Positions 54,940 through 64,000 of a DNA stretch of 64,000 nucleotides are shown in pieces; the first letter of the stretch is position 1; every line of letters starts with the position of its first letter. Origin of the DNA: Pseudomonas sp. Gutcm_11s. Lineage in GTDB: Bacteria > Pseudomonadota > Gammaproteobacteria > Pseudomonadales > Pseudomonadaceae. A program made the translations under genes and the position numbers. The stretch is from NCBI RefSeq assembly GCF_028649395.1, contig NZ_JAQSUW010000011.1, forward strand, positions 394,429 to 458,428, written 5' to 3'. Below the pieces are notes generated by a model. It was not told where the DNA came from and did not search any database. It saw only the letters and a program-made list of their open reading frames with translations.

Positions 54940-56295
54940 CTACTTCATATCCGGCAGGCGGGCCTCGCTCTTCACCTCGGTGAGGGCTACAGCTTCGGCC
55001 GGGACTACGACGTTCTGTTTCTGCAACAGCTCGCCCATGGCAGCGATGACGCGGTACATGGAGAACTCTTCGGTGTAGCGAACTTCGGTGTAGCGACGGT
55101 TGGCAGTGAAGAGTTCGTTGTCGCTGTCCAGCAGGTCGAGCAGGGTGCGCTGACCGAGGCTGAACTGTTGTTGATAGGCCTCACGCACGCGCGCGGTGTA
55201 ATCCGCGTAATCCCTAGCCTTGGGCGTTTGCAGGCGGGCGTTTTCCATGGCGTTCCAGGCCAGCATGAGGTTCTCGTTGACCACACGCAGGGCGTTGTTG
55301 CGGATGTCCATGGACTGGTTGATCTGGTGCGCCGCCGATTGCAGGCGGGCCTTGTCGCGCATGCCGTTGAACAGGTTGTAGTTCATCACCACAGCGGCGC
55401 GCCAGGAGTTGTAGTGGCCTTCATCGCCCTGCACGTTGTCGTCGGCACTGGTGGCCAGTTCGAGATCGAAGCGAGGATAGAAGGGCGACTTCGCCACCTC
55501 ATATTGCTTCTCGGCGGCGTACACGTCGGCCTGAGCGGACTTGAGGAACGGGTTGTTGTCCATCACCGACTGGCGAGCGGCAGGCAGATCCGCCGGCATG
55601 TCGCCTTTGATAGTCGCAGGCGCTTCGAGCTCGTCCGGCATGCGCCCGGTGGCACTGAAGAAGTTGGCTTCGGCGTCGGCCAGGTTGACCTGTTCGGTGT
55701 AGAGGTTGTTCTCGGCCAGGGCCAGACGGGCTTCGGACTGATCCAGGTCGGCGGTGCTGCCGACGCCGCGCTCGCTGCGCAGGCCGATCTGATCGTTTAC
55801 CCGCTGGTGCGACTGCAGGTTGTTCTGCGCCAGCGTCACCATCTCGCGACGCTTGAGCACTTCCAGGTACACCTCGACGGTGCGCAGGGCCAGGCTCTCG
55901 GAGGTGCCCTGTACATAGTAGGCACGGGAGTCGACCACCGATTTGGTGCGGGCCACTTCGTTGGGCGTGTTGAAACCGTCGAACAGCATCTGCCGCAGGC
56001 GCAGCTCGGCGTCGCGGTAGTTCAGCGTCTCTTTATTGTGGTCGCCCAGTGCCCGCGTGCTGGGGCTGTCGGTCTGCTCGCGCCCATACCCCATGAGCAG
56101 ATCAACGGTTGGTAGGTAGCCGCCCTTGGCGATCTTGACTCCTTCGTCCGCAGACAACCGATCATTCATGCTGGCGTGCAGCTCTGGATGATTGTCGACG
56201 GTGCTCTGGATGGCTTCCGAGAGCGTCATGGCTTGCGCCTGAGAACAGGCTATGGCCATCAAAATGCTACTGCAGAGCGGTTTTAGTGCGGGCAT
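54940..56295 (-). CDS. lapE: TolC-family outer membrane protein of type I secretion (LapE-like)
   Basis: A 451-residue outer-membrane protein with signal peptide MPALKPLCSSILMAIACSQAQA and two OEP repeats (MTLSEAIQSTVDNHPELHA; RVREAYQQQFSLGQRTLLDLLDSDNELFTANR). Such proteins form the outer channel of type I secretion. The ATG at 56295 follows AAGGAG; the longer ORF upstream is promoter sequence. First gene of the secretion operon and divergent from the adhesin. Confidence 0.92.
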   Translation of the reverse strand: MPALKPLCSSILMAIACSQAQAMTLSEAIQSTVDNHPELHASMNDRLSADEGVKIAKGGYLPTVDLLMGYGREQTDSPSTRALGDHNKETLNYRDAELRLRQMLFDGFNTPNEVARTKSVVDSRAYYVQGTSESLALRTVEVYLEVLKRREMVTLAQNNLQSHQRVNDQIGLRSERGVGSTADLDQSEARLALAENNLYTEQVNLADAEANFFSATGRMPDELEAPATIKGDMPADLPAARQSVMDNNPFLKSAQADVYAAEKQYEVAKSPFYPRFDLELATSADDNVQGDEGHYNSWRAAVVMNYNLFNGMRDKARLQSAAHQINQSMDIRNNALRVVNENLMLAWNAMENARLQTPKARDYADYTARVREAYQQQFSLGQRTLLDLLDSDNELFTANRRYTEVRYTEEFSMYRVIAAMGELLQKQNVVVPAEAVALTEVKSEARLPDMK

Positions 56296-56756
56296 GAGGT
56301 TTTTCTCCTTATGGGTAATGCCTGGCTCCTGTCGCCAAAATGCTGACGCTTTTGGCCTGGTAGAGCGTTTCAGGCCTGTAACATCACAGCTAAGTTCAAG
56401 TTCCAGAGTAGCTAAGAAAAATTCGTCACAAGATTTATGAGAAAAAAGTCTTATGCACTCTGTGAGAACAAGCACATTGTTTCTTCCGTAAGCCGCGAAA
56501 AACGGGGCTCTCAGGCCTGTTCGTAGCTAAGACAGTCGGTCAAATGCAGTTTTGGAGCATAAGGGGCGGGGATGTTTCTGAAGGAGTAGGCCGGTGCAGT
56601 TGGAGCGACACTTTTTTGTCGCATTTCACTTTCAAGCATGTGCGCCGTTCAATTTCAGCAGATTTTCTTCGCACGATTTCCCGGGTTCGGAAGGTGTTTT
56701 GACCCTTTTGAAACGTGCCGGCAGTGGTCGGCAGCTGTAGTGCGGAGGAAGGAATC
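56296..56756. other. Divergent control region between the secretion operon and the adhesin
   Basis: A 461-base A+T-rich gap with no supported gene. It must hold both promoters. A 6-bp hairpin GCGACA/TGTCGC with loop CTTTTT lies at 56605-56622. I could not identify FleQ sites or a clear -35/-10 pair. The adhesin ATG has a good ribosome site, GCGGAGGAAGG. Confidence 0.5.
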
Positions 56757-59700
56757 ATGGCTACTTTGATTGGTGTCGTCAGTCAGGTTGTCGGCGAGGT
56801 CTTTGCGGTAGCTGGCGATGGAACGCGTCGACCGCTGGTGGAAGGTGATCGTGTCTATGCTGGCGAACAATTAATTACCGGTACGGGGGGGGCGGTTGCC
56901 GTAACCCTTACCAATGGCGAGGTTCTGACCCTCGGGCGCGACAGCAACCTTTCTCTTAATGAGCAGATGGTGGCTGATGGCGCTGATGGCCAGTCCAACC
57001 AAGCTCAGGATCAGACACCCACCAATCCCTCTGACGGTGATCTCACCGACGTCGAGCAACTGCAGGCGGCGATCGAGGCTGGCGTCGACCCGACCCAGCA
57101 AGGTGAGGCAACCGCGGCTGGCCCTGGCGGTGGTGGTGCAGGCGGCGCTGGTGGTGCCGGCGGTATCGGTGGCGGACACAGCTTCGTGCTGCTGAACGAA
57201 GTCGGCGGTGCACTTGATCCGATCATTGGCTTCCCCACCGAGGGCCTCAATAACGGCCCTGAGTTCCCGGACCCTGAGCCCATCGTCACCGACGAGCCCG
57301 TCGCCGATTTCACTCCGTCCATCGACGTGGAGTACGAGGACTTCAACGGCAACATCGTCGTTGGCCCGGCGATCGTCGACGAGGAAGGTCTGGCCGACGG
57401 TACCAACCCTGGTGCCGATTCTGAGCAGGCCTCGGGCACGCTTATCATCAATTCCCCTGATGGCGTCTCGGCCATCGAAATCCAAGACTTCAATGGCAAC
57501 TGGATCGACGTCACCAATGGCGGCGTGGTCCAGGGGCAGTACGGCATTCTCGTGGTGGATGCGGCTGGCAACTGGACCTATACGCTGACCGACAACACCC
57601 TGAGTCACGGTAACCCCAACGCCACAGGCGCAGCGGATCAGGTGGGCGAGAGCTTTGCCGTGCGCATGTTTGACCTGGACGGCGATGTGTCGCCGACCGT
57701 GCAGCTGAACGTGCTGGTCAATGACGATGGTCCTGTTCTCGCCGAGGGCGAAGGCGCCCAGGTGTCTGCCATCGTCGATGAAGACGAAACCTCCGAGGGC
57801 ATCACCGACGGTGACTCGGTGACCAACGTCGCCACTGGCGGGCCGGGCGCGCTGGGCGCATTGGTTAATTTCGGTGCGGATGGCCTTGGCAGCTTCGGCC
57901 TGTCGGGTAGCCCGGCCGCTATCGCCAGTCTCGAGGCCCAGGGCCTGACCTCTGGTGGCGCTGCGCTCACCTACAGCGTGGTGGGTAATGTGCTGACCGC
58001 TTCGGTTGGCAGCGAAACCATCTTCACCCTGCAAGTGGGTGCCAACGGCAGCTTCAACTTCACTCTGGTCGGCCCATTGGATCATCCGACCCCGGATGGC
58101 AATGACGACGAGTTACTTGAGCTGCCGATCGACTTCTCTGGTGTGCTGACTGCCACCGATGGCGATGGTGACTCGGTGGGCACCTTCAATGGCGGCAGCT
58201 TCGTTATCAGTGTGGAAGACGATGTGCCACAGCTTGCCGGTGGCCGCGGCGAGGGCGAAGGTGAGGGACAAGAATTCCCGCGCGTTTGGGACATGGTGCA
58301 TGAAGATGCCCTCACCACCGCCGATGGCGCTCCTCACGAGGGCAACCCTGAGGGTGGCCAGACCACCACAGCGTCTGGCCCGGAAGGGTCGCTGTCGGCG
58401 CTGGTTAATTTCGGTGCCGATGGCCCTGGCGATTTCGGCCTCTCCACCGACGTCAGCTCCATGGAGCTACAAGGCCTGACCTCGGGTGGCGATCCACTGA
58501 CTTATTTGGTGGTTGGCAATGTGCTGACTGCCAGTGCCGGCGGCGAAACCATCTTTACCTTGACCGTCAACGGTGATGGCAGTTGGGAGTTCGTGCTGAA
58601 AGGCCCGATCGATCACCCCATCCCGGATGGCACTTATGATTCCGAGGATCTGCCCGGCCTGGGCATTGACTTCTCCGGCATCCTCACTGCAACCGATGGC
58701 GATGGCGACCCGCTGGCTGGAGGCTTCCCACAAGGTAGCTTCTCGGTCGACATCGAAGATGACGTGCCGGTTTTGGCCGAGCGTGGTAACGAGTTCCAGC
58801 CAGTTGGTGGCACGGTCAACGAAGATGCTCTGAGCAGCCCTCATAATGGCAATGATGATGCTATTCAGCAGCTGACAGTGACTGGGGGCGCTGGTGCCCT
58901 GCACGCTTTGGTCTCCTTCGGAGCAGATGGCCCTGGAGATTTCGGCCTGACTGATAGCGAGGCCGCTTACGAGTCGCTTTCTGCGCTGAACCTGACTTCC
59001 GGTGGTCAGCCGTTGCAATTCAGCATTGATACGAGCACTGGCACCCTGACCGCGTTTGTAACGGGTACCGAGGCTGGGGACTATGACGTGTTCACCCTGC
59101 AGGTGAACGCCGATGGCAGTTATTCCTTCATTCTGGAAGGCCCGCTCGACCATGAGCTGGCTAATGGTGACGACGGCGAACTGCTGAGTGATGGTGGCCT
59201 AGCTATCGATTTCTCTGGTGTCCTGACTGCAACTGATGGCGATGGTGACCCGCTTGCTGGCTCTCTCCAGTCGGGTGGTTTCGTCATTGATGTTCAGGAT
59301 GATGTGCCGGTGTTGGCTGACCGTGGCGAGAAGTTCGAGCCTATTGGTGGGACTGTTCATGAAGACGCCCTTTCATCGCCTGCTCCTCACGAGGGCAACG
59401 ATGATGTCGGGCAAACCTTGACCGTTTCTGGCGGTGAGGGCTCGTTGAATGCCTTGGTGGACTTCGGTGCGGATGGCCCTGGAAGCTTTGGTCTGATCAA
59501 CATCGGCGCTGATAGCGATGCAGCAGAGGCTGCCTTGCTGTCCCTCACAGAGCAGGGTCTGGAATCAGGTGGTCAGCCACTGCAGTTCCGTATGGATGGC
59601 GATGTGCTGGTGGGCTTCGTAGACGGTACCGGATCTGGCTCATATGACGTATTTAGTCTGGACGTGAACGCCGATGGCAGCTGGCTGTTCACTCTGCTAG

Positions 59701-62700
59701 GCCCGATCGATCACCCGGTTAAGAATGGCGATGATGGCGAGACACTGGGCGGCAGTGGTTTTGCTATCGATTTCTCTGGTGTCTTGGCTGCCACTGACGG
59801 TGATGGAGACCCTCTGGTAGGTGGTTTCGACGATGGCAGTCTGCTGATCGATGTGCAGGACGATGTGCCTGTGCTCAATGCCGGCACCGCTGTGGGTACG
59901 ACATTGACCATCAGCCTGGAGGAGGGCTCTGCCGGTTATTCGAATACCTATGGCTACTACGTCAAGGACAGTTCGGGTAATCCGGTGAGTGGGGTCATCA
60001 TCTGGGCCAATGTGCAGGAGGTAGGCGCTCCTATCCAGTTGCATGGCGTAGATCCGGATTCGATTGGTTTCTTCATCATCCCTGATGGTGCAACCAATAA
60101 TGAGATCGATGGCTATGAGAACGGTGCAGAACTGACGTTCGCTGAGGTTGACGGTCAATGGCAGGCCTTCCTGAACGGTCAGCCACTGATTGGCAGCGAT
60201 GGTGCGAACGTGCTGTTCGACAATGCAGCCCTCAACCCCAATGGCAGCTCGCAGTTCACCGACAACGGCGCCCCTGGTAACCAGAACTGGGAGGATATCA
60301 GCGGCGGAGGTGATGGCGATTTCAACGACATCAACATCCAGGTGGACTGGGGGCGCTTCACCGTTCATGAGGATGCCCTGAGCAGTCCTCATGATGGTAA
60401 CGATGATTCTCCACAAACTCTGGTCGCCAGTGGATCCGGAGAAGATGGCCTCTCGGGCCTGATTGATTTCGGAGCAGACGGTCCAGGTGATTTCGGCCTG
60501 GTTACGACGGCCGAGGCACAGGCCATTCTTGAGGCGCAAGGGCTCGAGTCAGGTGGTGAGCCTCTGATTTATACAGTAGAAAAAACATTCGATCTGGATG
60601 GCAACTTGGTCAGCACCACTCTGACGGCTACGGCGGCCGCATCCGTGGGTGGTTATCCTGTGTTCTCTCTGGTGGTCAGCGCCAACGGCGACTTTACGTT
60701 TACCCTGCAAGGGCCTTTGGATCATCCGATTGCTGACGGCAATGATGATGAGCTTTGGGGCTCTGGCGATAATCTGGGTATCGATTTCACGCAGCTGATC
60801 ACGGCCACCGATGGTGACGGCGACCCAGTGAGCATCCCGCAAAGTGCATCGGGACTGTTCGTTGTCAATGTTGAAGACGATGTGCCTGTACTGGTCCGTG
60901 GCGGTCAGATCGAAGGTCAGACTCAGGTCGATGAAGACAGCCTGGTACCGAACGGTATCGACGATGGTGATGGCGTCGGCGCAGTTGCCAGCGGTTCTCT
61001 CAATGGTCTTGTCAGCTTTGGTGCCGACGGCCCTGGTGGTTTCAGTTTACATGCGGACACCAGTGACCTGCCGGAGTTGACCTCCAACGGCCATGAAGTT
61101 GAGTACCTGGTCGATGGCGATACCCTGACTGCCTTTGTGGGTGGTGCGGATGGCTATCCGGTGTTCACCTTCACACTCGATAGCGACGGCAACTACACAT
61201 TCACCTTGAAAGGGCAGATCGATCATCCCGACAAAGATGGCAACGATAATACGGATATTCTACCGATCGACCTGTCCAGCATCGTGCAGGCAACGGATGG
61301 TGATGGCGACTCCGTGGTGCTGCACAACAGCGTGATCATCAACGTTGAGGATGATGTTCCGGATGCTCGCGATAATCAGGCCAGCACGACTGAGAACACC
61401 CTGCCGCCGTTCAACCTGACCCTGATCATCGATTCCTCCGGCAGCATGGACGACATGGTCTCGGCCGACCTGGATGGTGACGGAACCCTCGAGAACGCCA
61501 CGCGTCTCGACGTGGCCAAAGCAGCGTTGATAAACCTGATCAATAGCTATGTGGCGTTGGGAGTTCCGCTCAACTTCAAAATCATCGATTTCGACAGCGG
61601 TGCCAGCAAGGTATACGAGGGCACCAGTGCTGCCGATGCGAAGAATGCGATCACCTCGCTGACAGAGGGTGGTAACACCAATTACGACGCGGCCCTTGAT
61701 CTGGCCCGCGACGAGCTTGAGGACGATCTGGTCGATCCGACTCTGGATGGTTACGTCAATCGGGTCTACTTCCTCTCCGATGGCGAACCTTTCCCTTCTT
61801 CGAATGATGCTCCTGCGAGCTGGCAGGGCTTCGTGGACGACAACGGCATCGACGTCATTGCCGTTGGCATTCAGATTCCAACGGGCGGCAATGCGGAGAA
61901 TGAGCTAGGCGAAGTGGGCAACGATGGCGATACAGTCATTGTCGTGCAGGATCCTAATGAGCTGGCGGCAGCTCTGGCTGAGACCGTTCCTGACCCACTC
62001 GAAGGCAATGTACTCACCGATGCCGGTCCGGGTGGACCTGGTGATGTTGACCAGTCTGGTGCCGATTCGCCGCTGCGGCTGACTCAGTTCAGCTTTATCA
62101 ATGACGCGGGGGCTACGGTGTATGTCACTGTTCCGGACGGGGGCAGTGCCAGTACCACCACACCAGCTGGCGGCATCCTGACCATGTTCAGTGATGGTCA
62201 CTGGACCTATGTCGCTCCAGACAATGTGACCGAGAACATCGACGAGATCTTTACCTATACCGTCGTCGATGCCGATGGCGACCCGGACACCGCCACTCTG
62301 ACCATCAGCGTTGAGGATGGTGTGCCGCTGGCGGTCAACGATACCGCGAGCATGACCGAAGATACTGACAAGGTCAGCGGTAATGTCATTACCAATGATA
62401 CGGTTGGTACTGATAGCCCCGGAACGGTCCACTTTGCCAACACAACTGGGACCTATGGATCGCTGGTATTCAGCCCGTCCGGTGGATGGACCTATGATCT
62501 GCAGAACAGCAATCCTGTTGTGCAGGGGCTCGGCGTCGGTGAGTCTCTCACCGAGATCTTCCAATACACCCTGACAGACGCCGACGGCGATACGTCCCCA
62601 GCCACCCTGACCATTACCATCACCGGCAAGGATGATGGTGTCGATATCTCTGGCCTTAACGGCAATGACGAAACGGTCAGGGAGAATGATCTCGTTGACG

Positions 62701-64000
62701 GCAGTAGCCCCAATAGCGGCGCTTTGGTACAGAGCGGTACGTTCACCGTGGTGGCGCCGGACGGGCTGCAAAGCCTTACCGTCCATGGCATCAATGTCGT
62801 CAGTGGTGGAGTGGTCAATACCTTCCCGCAACCGGTCACTACTGCGCTGGGCAATACACTGACCATTACGGGCTTCAATCAGCTGACCGGTGTGGTGAGT
62901 TACAGCTACACCCTGGTGGATAACGCCAGTCATCCCACAGGCAGTGGGGAAAATAGCATTCAGGAGAGCTTCGTCGTCCAGGCGATCGATGACGATGGTG
63001 ACACTGATACCGCAAGCCTGGATGTGACGATCATCGATGACATCCCGGATGCCTTTAACGACACCAATGTCAGCACGGCCTCCGAAAGCCTGCTGACACT
63101 GACAGGCAACGTGCTGACCAACGATGTGCAGGGCGCCGACCGTGTGGCTGGCGGCCCGATCACTGCGGTGACGCTGACCGGCACCTACGGCACCTTGGTG
63201 CTTAACGCTGATGGCTCCTACACCTATACCCTGAATCCCTCTGATCCACAGTTCATCGCTCTGGGTGGTGGCGGTACCGGTACGGAAACCTTCACCTACA
63301 CCCACAAGGATGCCGACGGCGATACCGATACTGCACGTCTGGTACTGAATATCCGCAACAACGATGGTGATGTGACCATCAATGGCCTGGATATCCAGGG
63401 CCAGGAAGAGATCCTCTACGAGAACGACCTAGCTTTGGGCAGCAGCCCGAATGCCGGCGCGTTGACGCAGACGGGGACCTTCACGATCTCGGCAGCGGAT
63501 GGCATCCAGACCTTCAGTCTGAACGGCACCAACTACTCGCTGGCTCAGCTGCAGAACTCCGGTACCACCAACCTGTTGGTCGATAGCCCTGCGGGCACGC
63601 TGCGTATCACCGGGTACACCGGTACTTCCACTGGTGGCACCGTGTCGTACAGCTACGTGCTGGACACTCGGGTGGCCCATGCCAATGCGGGCGGTGAGAA
63701 CTCGGTGCTGGAAAGCTTCAGTGTCAAAGTGACGGACGTGGATGGTGATTCGGATACCGACAGCCTGGATATCCGTATCGTCGACGATGTGCCGGATGCT
63801 GTGAGTGACACCAATGCCAGCACGGCCTCCGAAAGCCTGTTGACACTGAGCGGCAACGTGCTGACCAACGATACGCAGGGCGCCGACCGTGTGGCAGGCG
63901 GCCCGATCACTGCAGTGACGCTGACCGGCACCTACGGCACCCTGGTGCTTAATGCTGATGGCTCCTACACCTATACCCTGAATCCCTCTGATCCGCAGTT
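56757..64000 (+). CDS. Giant LapA-type biofilm adhesin (3' end outside window)
   Basis: At least 2414 codons remain open to the right edge. Residues 1-75 form the retention-module start (LIGVVSQVVGEVFAVAGDG, RVYAGEQLITG, NGEVLTLGRDSNLSL). TAAG at 119-122, before a Gly-rich linker, is the type of site cut by LapG proteases. About 220-1535: T1SS-143-like repeats, each ending in DDVP. About 1042-1200: a DUF4114-like insert (WEDISGGGDGDFND). About 1552-1748: a von Willebrand A domain with MIDAS DSSGS at 1559-1563. After that, cadherin/VCBS-like repeats of about 249 residues. Export is expected through the adjacent type I system; the C-terminal signal is beyond the window. Confidence 0.93.
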   Translation, partial: MATLIGVVSQVVGEVFAVAGDGTRRPLVEGDRVYAGEQLITGTGGAVAVTLTNGEVLTLGRDSNLSLNEQMVADGADGQSNQAQDQTPTNPSDGDLTDVEQLQAAIEAGVDPTQQGEATAAGPGGGGAGGAGGAGGIGGGHSFVLLNEVGGALDPIIGFPTEGLNNGPEFPDPEPIVTDEPVADFTPSIDVEYEDFNGNIVVGPAIVDEEGLADGTNPGADSEQASGTLIINSPDGVSAIEIQDFNGNWIDVTNGGVVQGQYGILVVDAAGNWTYTLTDNTLSHGNPNATGAADQVGESFAVRMFDLDGDVSPTVQLNVLVNDDGPVLAEGEGAQVSAIVDEDETSEGITDGDSVTNVATGGPGALGALVNFGADGLGSFGLSGSPAAIASLEAQGLTSGGAALTYSVVGNVLTASVGSETIFTLQVGANGSFNFTLVGPLDHPTPDGNDDELLELPIDFSGVLTATDGDGDSVGTFNGGSFVISVEDDVPQLAGGRGEGEGEGQEFPRVWDMVHEDALTTADGAPHEGNPEGGQTTTASGPEGSLSALVNFGADGPGDFGLSTDVSSMELQGLTSGGDPLTYLVVGNVLTASAGGETIFTLTVNGDGSWEFVLKGPIDHPIPDGTYDSEDLPGLGIDFSGILTATDGDGDPLAGGFPQGSFSVDIEDDVPVLAERGNEFQPVGGTVNEDALSSPHNGNDDAIQQLTVTGGAGALHALVSFGADGPGDFGLTDSEAAYESLSALNLTSGGQPLQFSIDTSTGTLTAFVTGTEAGDYDVFTLQVNADGSYSFILEGPLDHELANGDDGELLSDGGLAIDFSGVLTATDGDGDPLAGSLQSGGFVIDVQDDVPVLADRGEKFEPIGGTVHEDALSSPAPHEGNDDVGQTLTVSGGEGSLNALVDFGADGPGSFGLINIGADSDAAEAALLSLTEQGLESGGQPLQFRMDGDVLVGFVDGTGSGSYDVFSLDVNADGSWLFTLLGPIDHPVKNGDDGETLGGSGFAIDFSGVLAATDGDGDPLVGGFDDGSLLIDVQDDVPVLNAGTAVGTTLTISLEEGSAGYSNTYGYYVKDSSGNPVSGVIIWANVQEVGAPIQLHGVDPDSIGFFIIPDGATNNEIDGYENGAELTFAEVDGQWQAFLNGQPLIGSDGANVLFDNAALNPNGSSQFTDNGAPGNQNWEDISGGGDGDFNDINIQVDWGRFTVHEDALSSPHDGNDDSPQTLVASGSGEDGLSGLIDFGADGPGDFGLVTTAEAQAILEAQGLESGGEPLIYTVEKTFDLDGNLVSTTLTATAAASVGGYPVFSLVVSANGDFTFTLQGPLDHPIADGNDDELWGSGDNLGIDFTQLITATDGDGDPVSIPQSASGLFVVNVEDDVPVLVRGGQIEGQTQVDEDSLVPNGIDDGDGVGAVASGSLNGLVSFGADGPGGFSLHADTSDLPELTSNGHEVEYLVDGDTLTAFVGGADGYPVFTFTLDSDGNYTFTLKGQIDHPDKDGNDNTDILPIDLSSIVQATDGDGDSVVLHNSVIINVEDDVPDARDNQASTTENTLPPFNLTLIIDSSGSMDDMVSADLDGDGTLENATRLDVAKAALINLINSYVALGVPLNFKIIDFDSGASKVYEGTSAADAKNAITSLTEGGNTNYDAALDLARDELEDDLVDPTLDGYVNRVYFLSDGEPFPSSNDAPASWQGFVDDNGIDVIAVGIQIPTGGNAENELGEVGNDGDTVIVVQDPNELAAALAETVPDPLEGNVLTDAGPGGPGDVDQSGADSPLRLTQFSFINDAGATVYVTVPDGGSASTTTPAGGILTMFSDGHWTYVAPDNVTENIDEIFTYTVVDADGDPDTATLTISVEDGVPLAVNDTASMTEDTDKVSGNVITNDTVGTDSPGTVHFANTTGTYGSLVFSPSGGWTYDLQNSNPVVQGLGVGESLTEIFQYTLTDADGDTSPATLTITITGKDDGVDISGLNGNDETVRENDLVDGSSPNSGALVQSGTFTVVAPDGLQSLTVHGINVVSGGVVNTFPQPVTTALGNTLTITGFNQLTGVVSYSYTLVDNASHPTGSGENSIQESFVVQAIDDDGDTDTASLDVTIIDDIPDAFNDTNVSTASESLLTLTGNVLTNDVQGADRVAGGPITAVTLTGTYGTLVLNADGSYTYTLNPSDPQFIALGGGGTGTETFTYTHKDADGDTDTARLVLNIRNNDGDVTINGLDIQGQEEILYENDLALGSSPNAGALTQTGTFTISAADGIQTFSLNGTNYSLAQLQNSGTTNLLVDSPAGTLRITGYTGTSTGGTVSYSYVLDTRVAHANAGGENSVLESFSVKVTDVDGDSDTDSLDIRIVDDVPDAVSDTNASTASESLLTLSGNVLTNDTQGADRVAGGPITAVTLTGTYGTLVLNADGSYTYTLNPSDPQ
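57763..61365 (+). repeat. Six T1SS-143-like protein repeats in the adhesin
   Basis: Each unit has a VNFGADGPGDFGL-type segment, LTSGG, a PLDHP(x)DG(N)DD segment, IDFSGVLTATDGDGD, and ends with (V/I)EDDVP. Ends fall near 58229, 58770, 59310, 59871, 60888 and 61365. Units are about 150 to 180 residues and diverged, unlike the near-identical repeats of some LapA proteins. The fifth unit is separated from the fourth by the DUF4114-like insert. Confidence 0.85.
59880..60360 (+). other. DUF4114-like domain inside the adhesin
   Basis: Residues about 1042-1201 include FFIIPDGATNNEIDGYENG, FDNAALNPNGSSQF and WEDISGGGDGDFNDINIQVDW, the pattern of DUF4114 domains found in large secreted adhesins. It is framed on both sides by T1SS-143-like units (HEDALSSPH occurs before and after). 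Confidence 0.75.
61405..62000 (+). other. von Willebrand factor A domain inside the adhesin
   Basis: Residues about 1550-1748: LIIDSSGSMDD (MIDAS DxSxS), RLDVAKAALINLI, NTNYDAALDLA and YFLSDGEPFPSS supply the metal-site residues. vWA domains bind protein or surface ligands through a divalent cation. The domain precedes at least two further repeats. Confidence 0.88.
62631..64000 (+). repeat. 747-bp tandem repeats of the adhesin (continues beyond window)
   Basis: The stretch that begins GCACGGCCTCCGAAAGCC occurs at 63073 and again 747 bases later, with about 150 bases nearly identical after it; the encoded unit is 249 residues. The second unit is cut by the window edge, so more copies may follow. 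Confidence 0.85.

Noticed and set aside
56871..58085. Minus-strand ORF of 404 codons and similar ones to the right edge
   Set aside because: These lie opposite the adhesin. Repetitive GAT/GGC codons there keep the opposite frames open; the plus strand has the retention module, TAAG site and MIDAS motif.
62001..64000. Repeats in the adhesin as a possible sign of assembly error
   Set aside because: The two 747-bp units differ at several bases, so they are not a simple duplicate of the same reads.

Overview
The window is high-GC gamma-proteobacterial DNA. Gene content (OprH-PhoP-PhoQ, OprD-type porin, DUF2790 proteins, SoxR with a divergent ABM-like gene, a Lap-type adhesin system, DctA, AceK) points to a chromosomal region of a Pseudomonas, probably an environmental species outside P. 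aeruginosa itself. It holds 49 supported protein genes, two of them cut by the window edges (an ABC ATPase on the left, a giant adhesin on the right). I see no rRNA, tRNA, CRISPR array, insertion sequence or prophage.

Layout. 1-5.0 kb: argF coupled to an ABC ATPase, a molybdopterin oxidoreductase, a periplasmic solute-binding-like protein and monothiol glutaredoxin. 5.1-11.3 kb: a class A penicillin-binding protein, an OpgC-like acyltransferase and a GltB-like FMN oxidoreductase, all on the minus strand. 11.4-17.3 kb: a LysR regulator facing an efflux operon of AaeBXA type with its own outer-membrane lipoprotein. 17.5-22.8 kb: two DUF2790 proteins, a newly noticed 56-codon ORF, divergent metR/metE, a small basic protein and a phosphopantetheinyl transferase. 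23-28.8 kb: dienelactone hydrolase, DUF502 protein, oprH-phoP-phoQ behind an array of PhoP-type repeats, a cupin dioxygenase and a 1-Cys peroxiredoxin. 28.8-35 kb: a minus-strand run of an OprD-family porin, a small protein, modA, modB, modC, an AraC regulator and two small unknowns; a ModE-like operator lies before the porin. 35.2-42.8 kb: nirB-nirD divergent from a fused nitrate reductase/flavoprotein gene. 43-50.5 kb: dctA, aceK, aer, a four-PAS chemoreceptor and a DTW-domain protein. 50.5-64 kb: a SoxR unit, then a type I secretion system (TolC-like protein, ABC transporter, HlyD-family adaptor) divergent from the giant adhesin.

How the parts fit. Molybdate uptake (mod operon), the molybdenum nitrate reductase and the NADH-type nitrite reductase form a nitrate-assimilation block. 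Both divergent nitrate/nitrite transcripts appear to carry sigma-54 promoters followed by an ANTAR-type two-hairpin leader (hexaloops with A1 and G4) whose second hairpin is mutually exclusive with an intrinsic terminator. This predicts NasT-type antitermination on both sides of one intergenic region. The adhesin has an N-terminal retention module and a TAAG site of the kind cut by LapG proteases, and the adjacent secretion genes should export it; lapD and lapG are not in the window.

The most unusual items are the chemoreceptor with four exact 121-residue PAS repeats, each keeping the FixL/DosP heme-ligand His and the FixL oxygen-sensing Arg exactly 20 residues later; the paired ANTAR leaders; the porin that appears to belong to the molybdate operon; and the tandem operator-like dyads ahead of the sigma-54 promoter of dctA.
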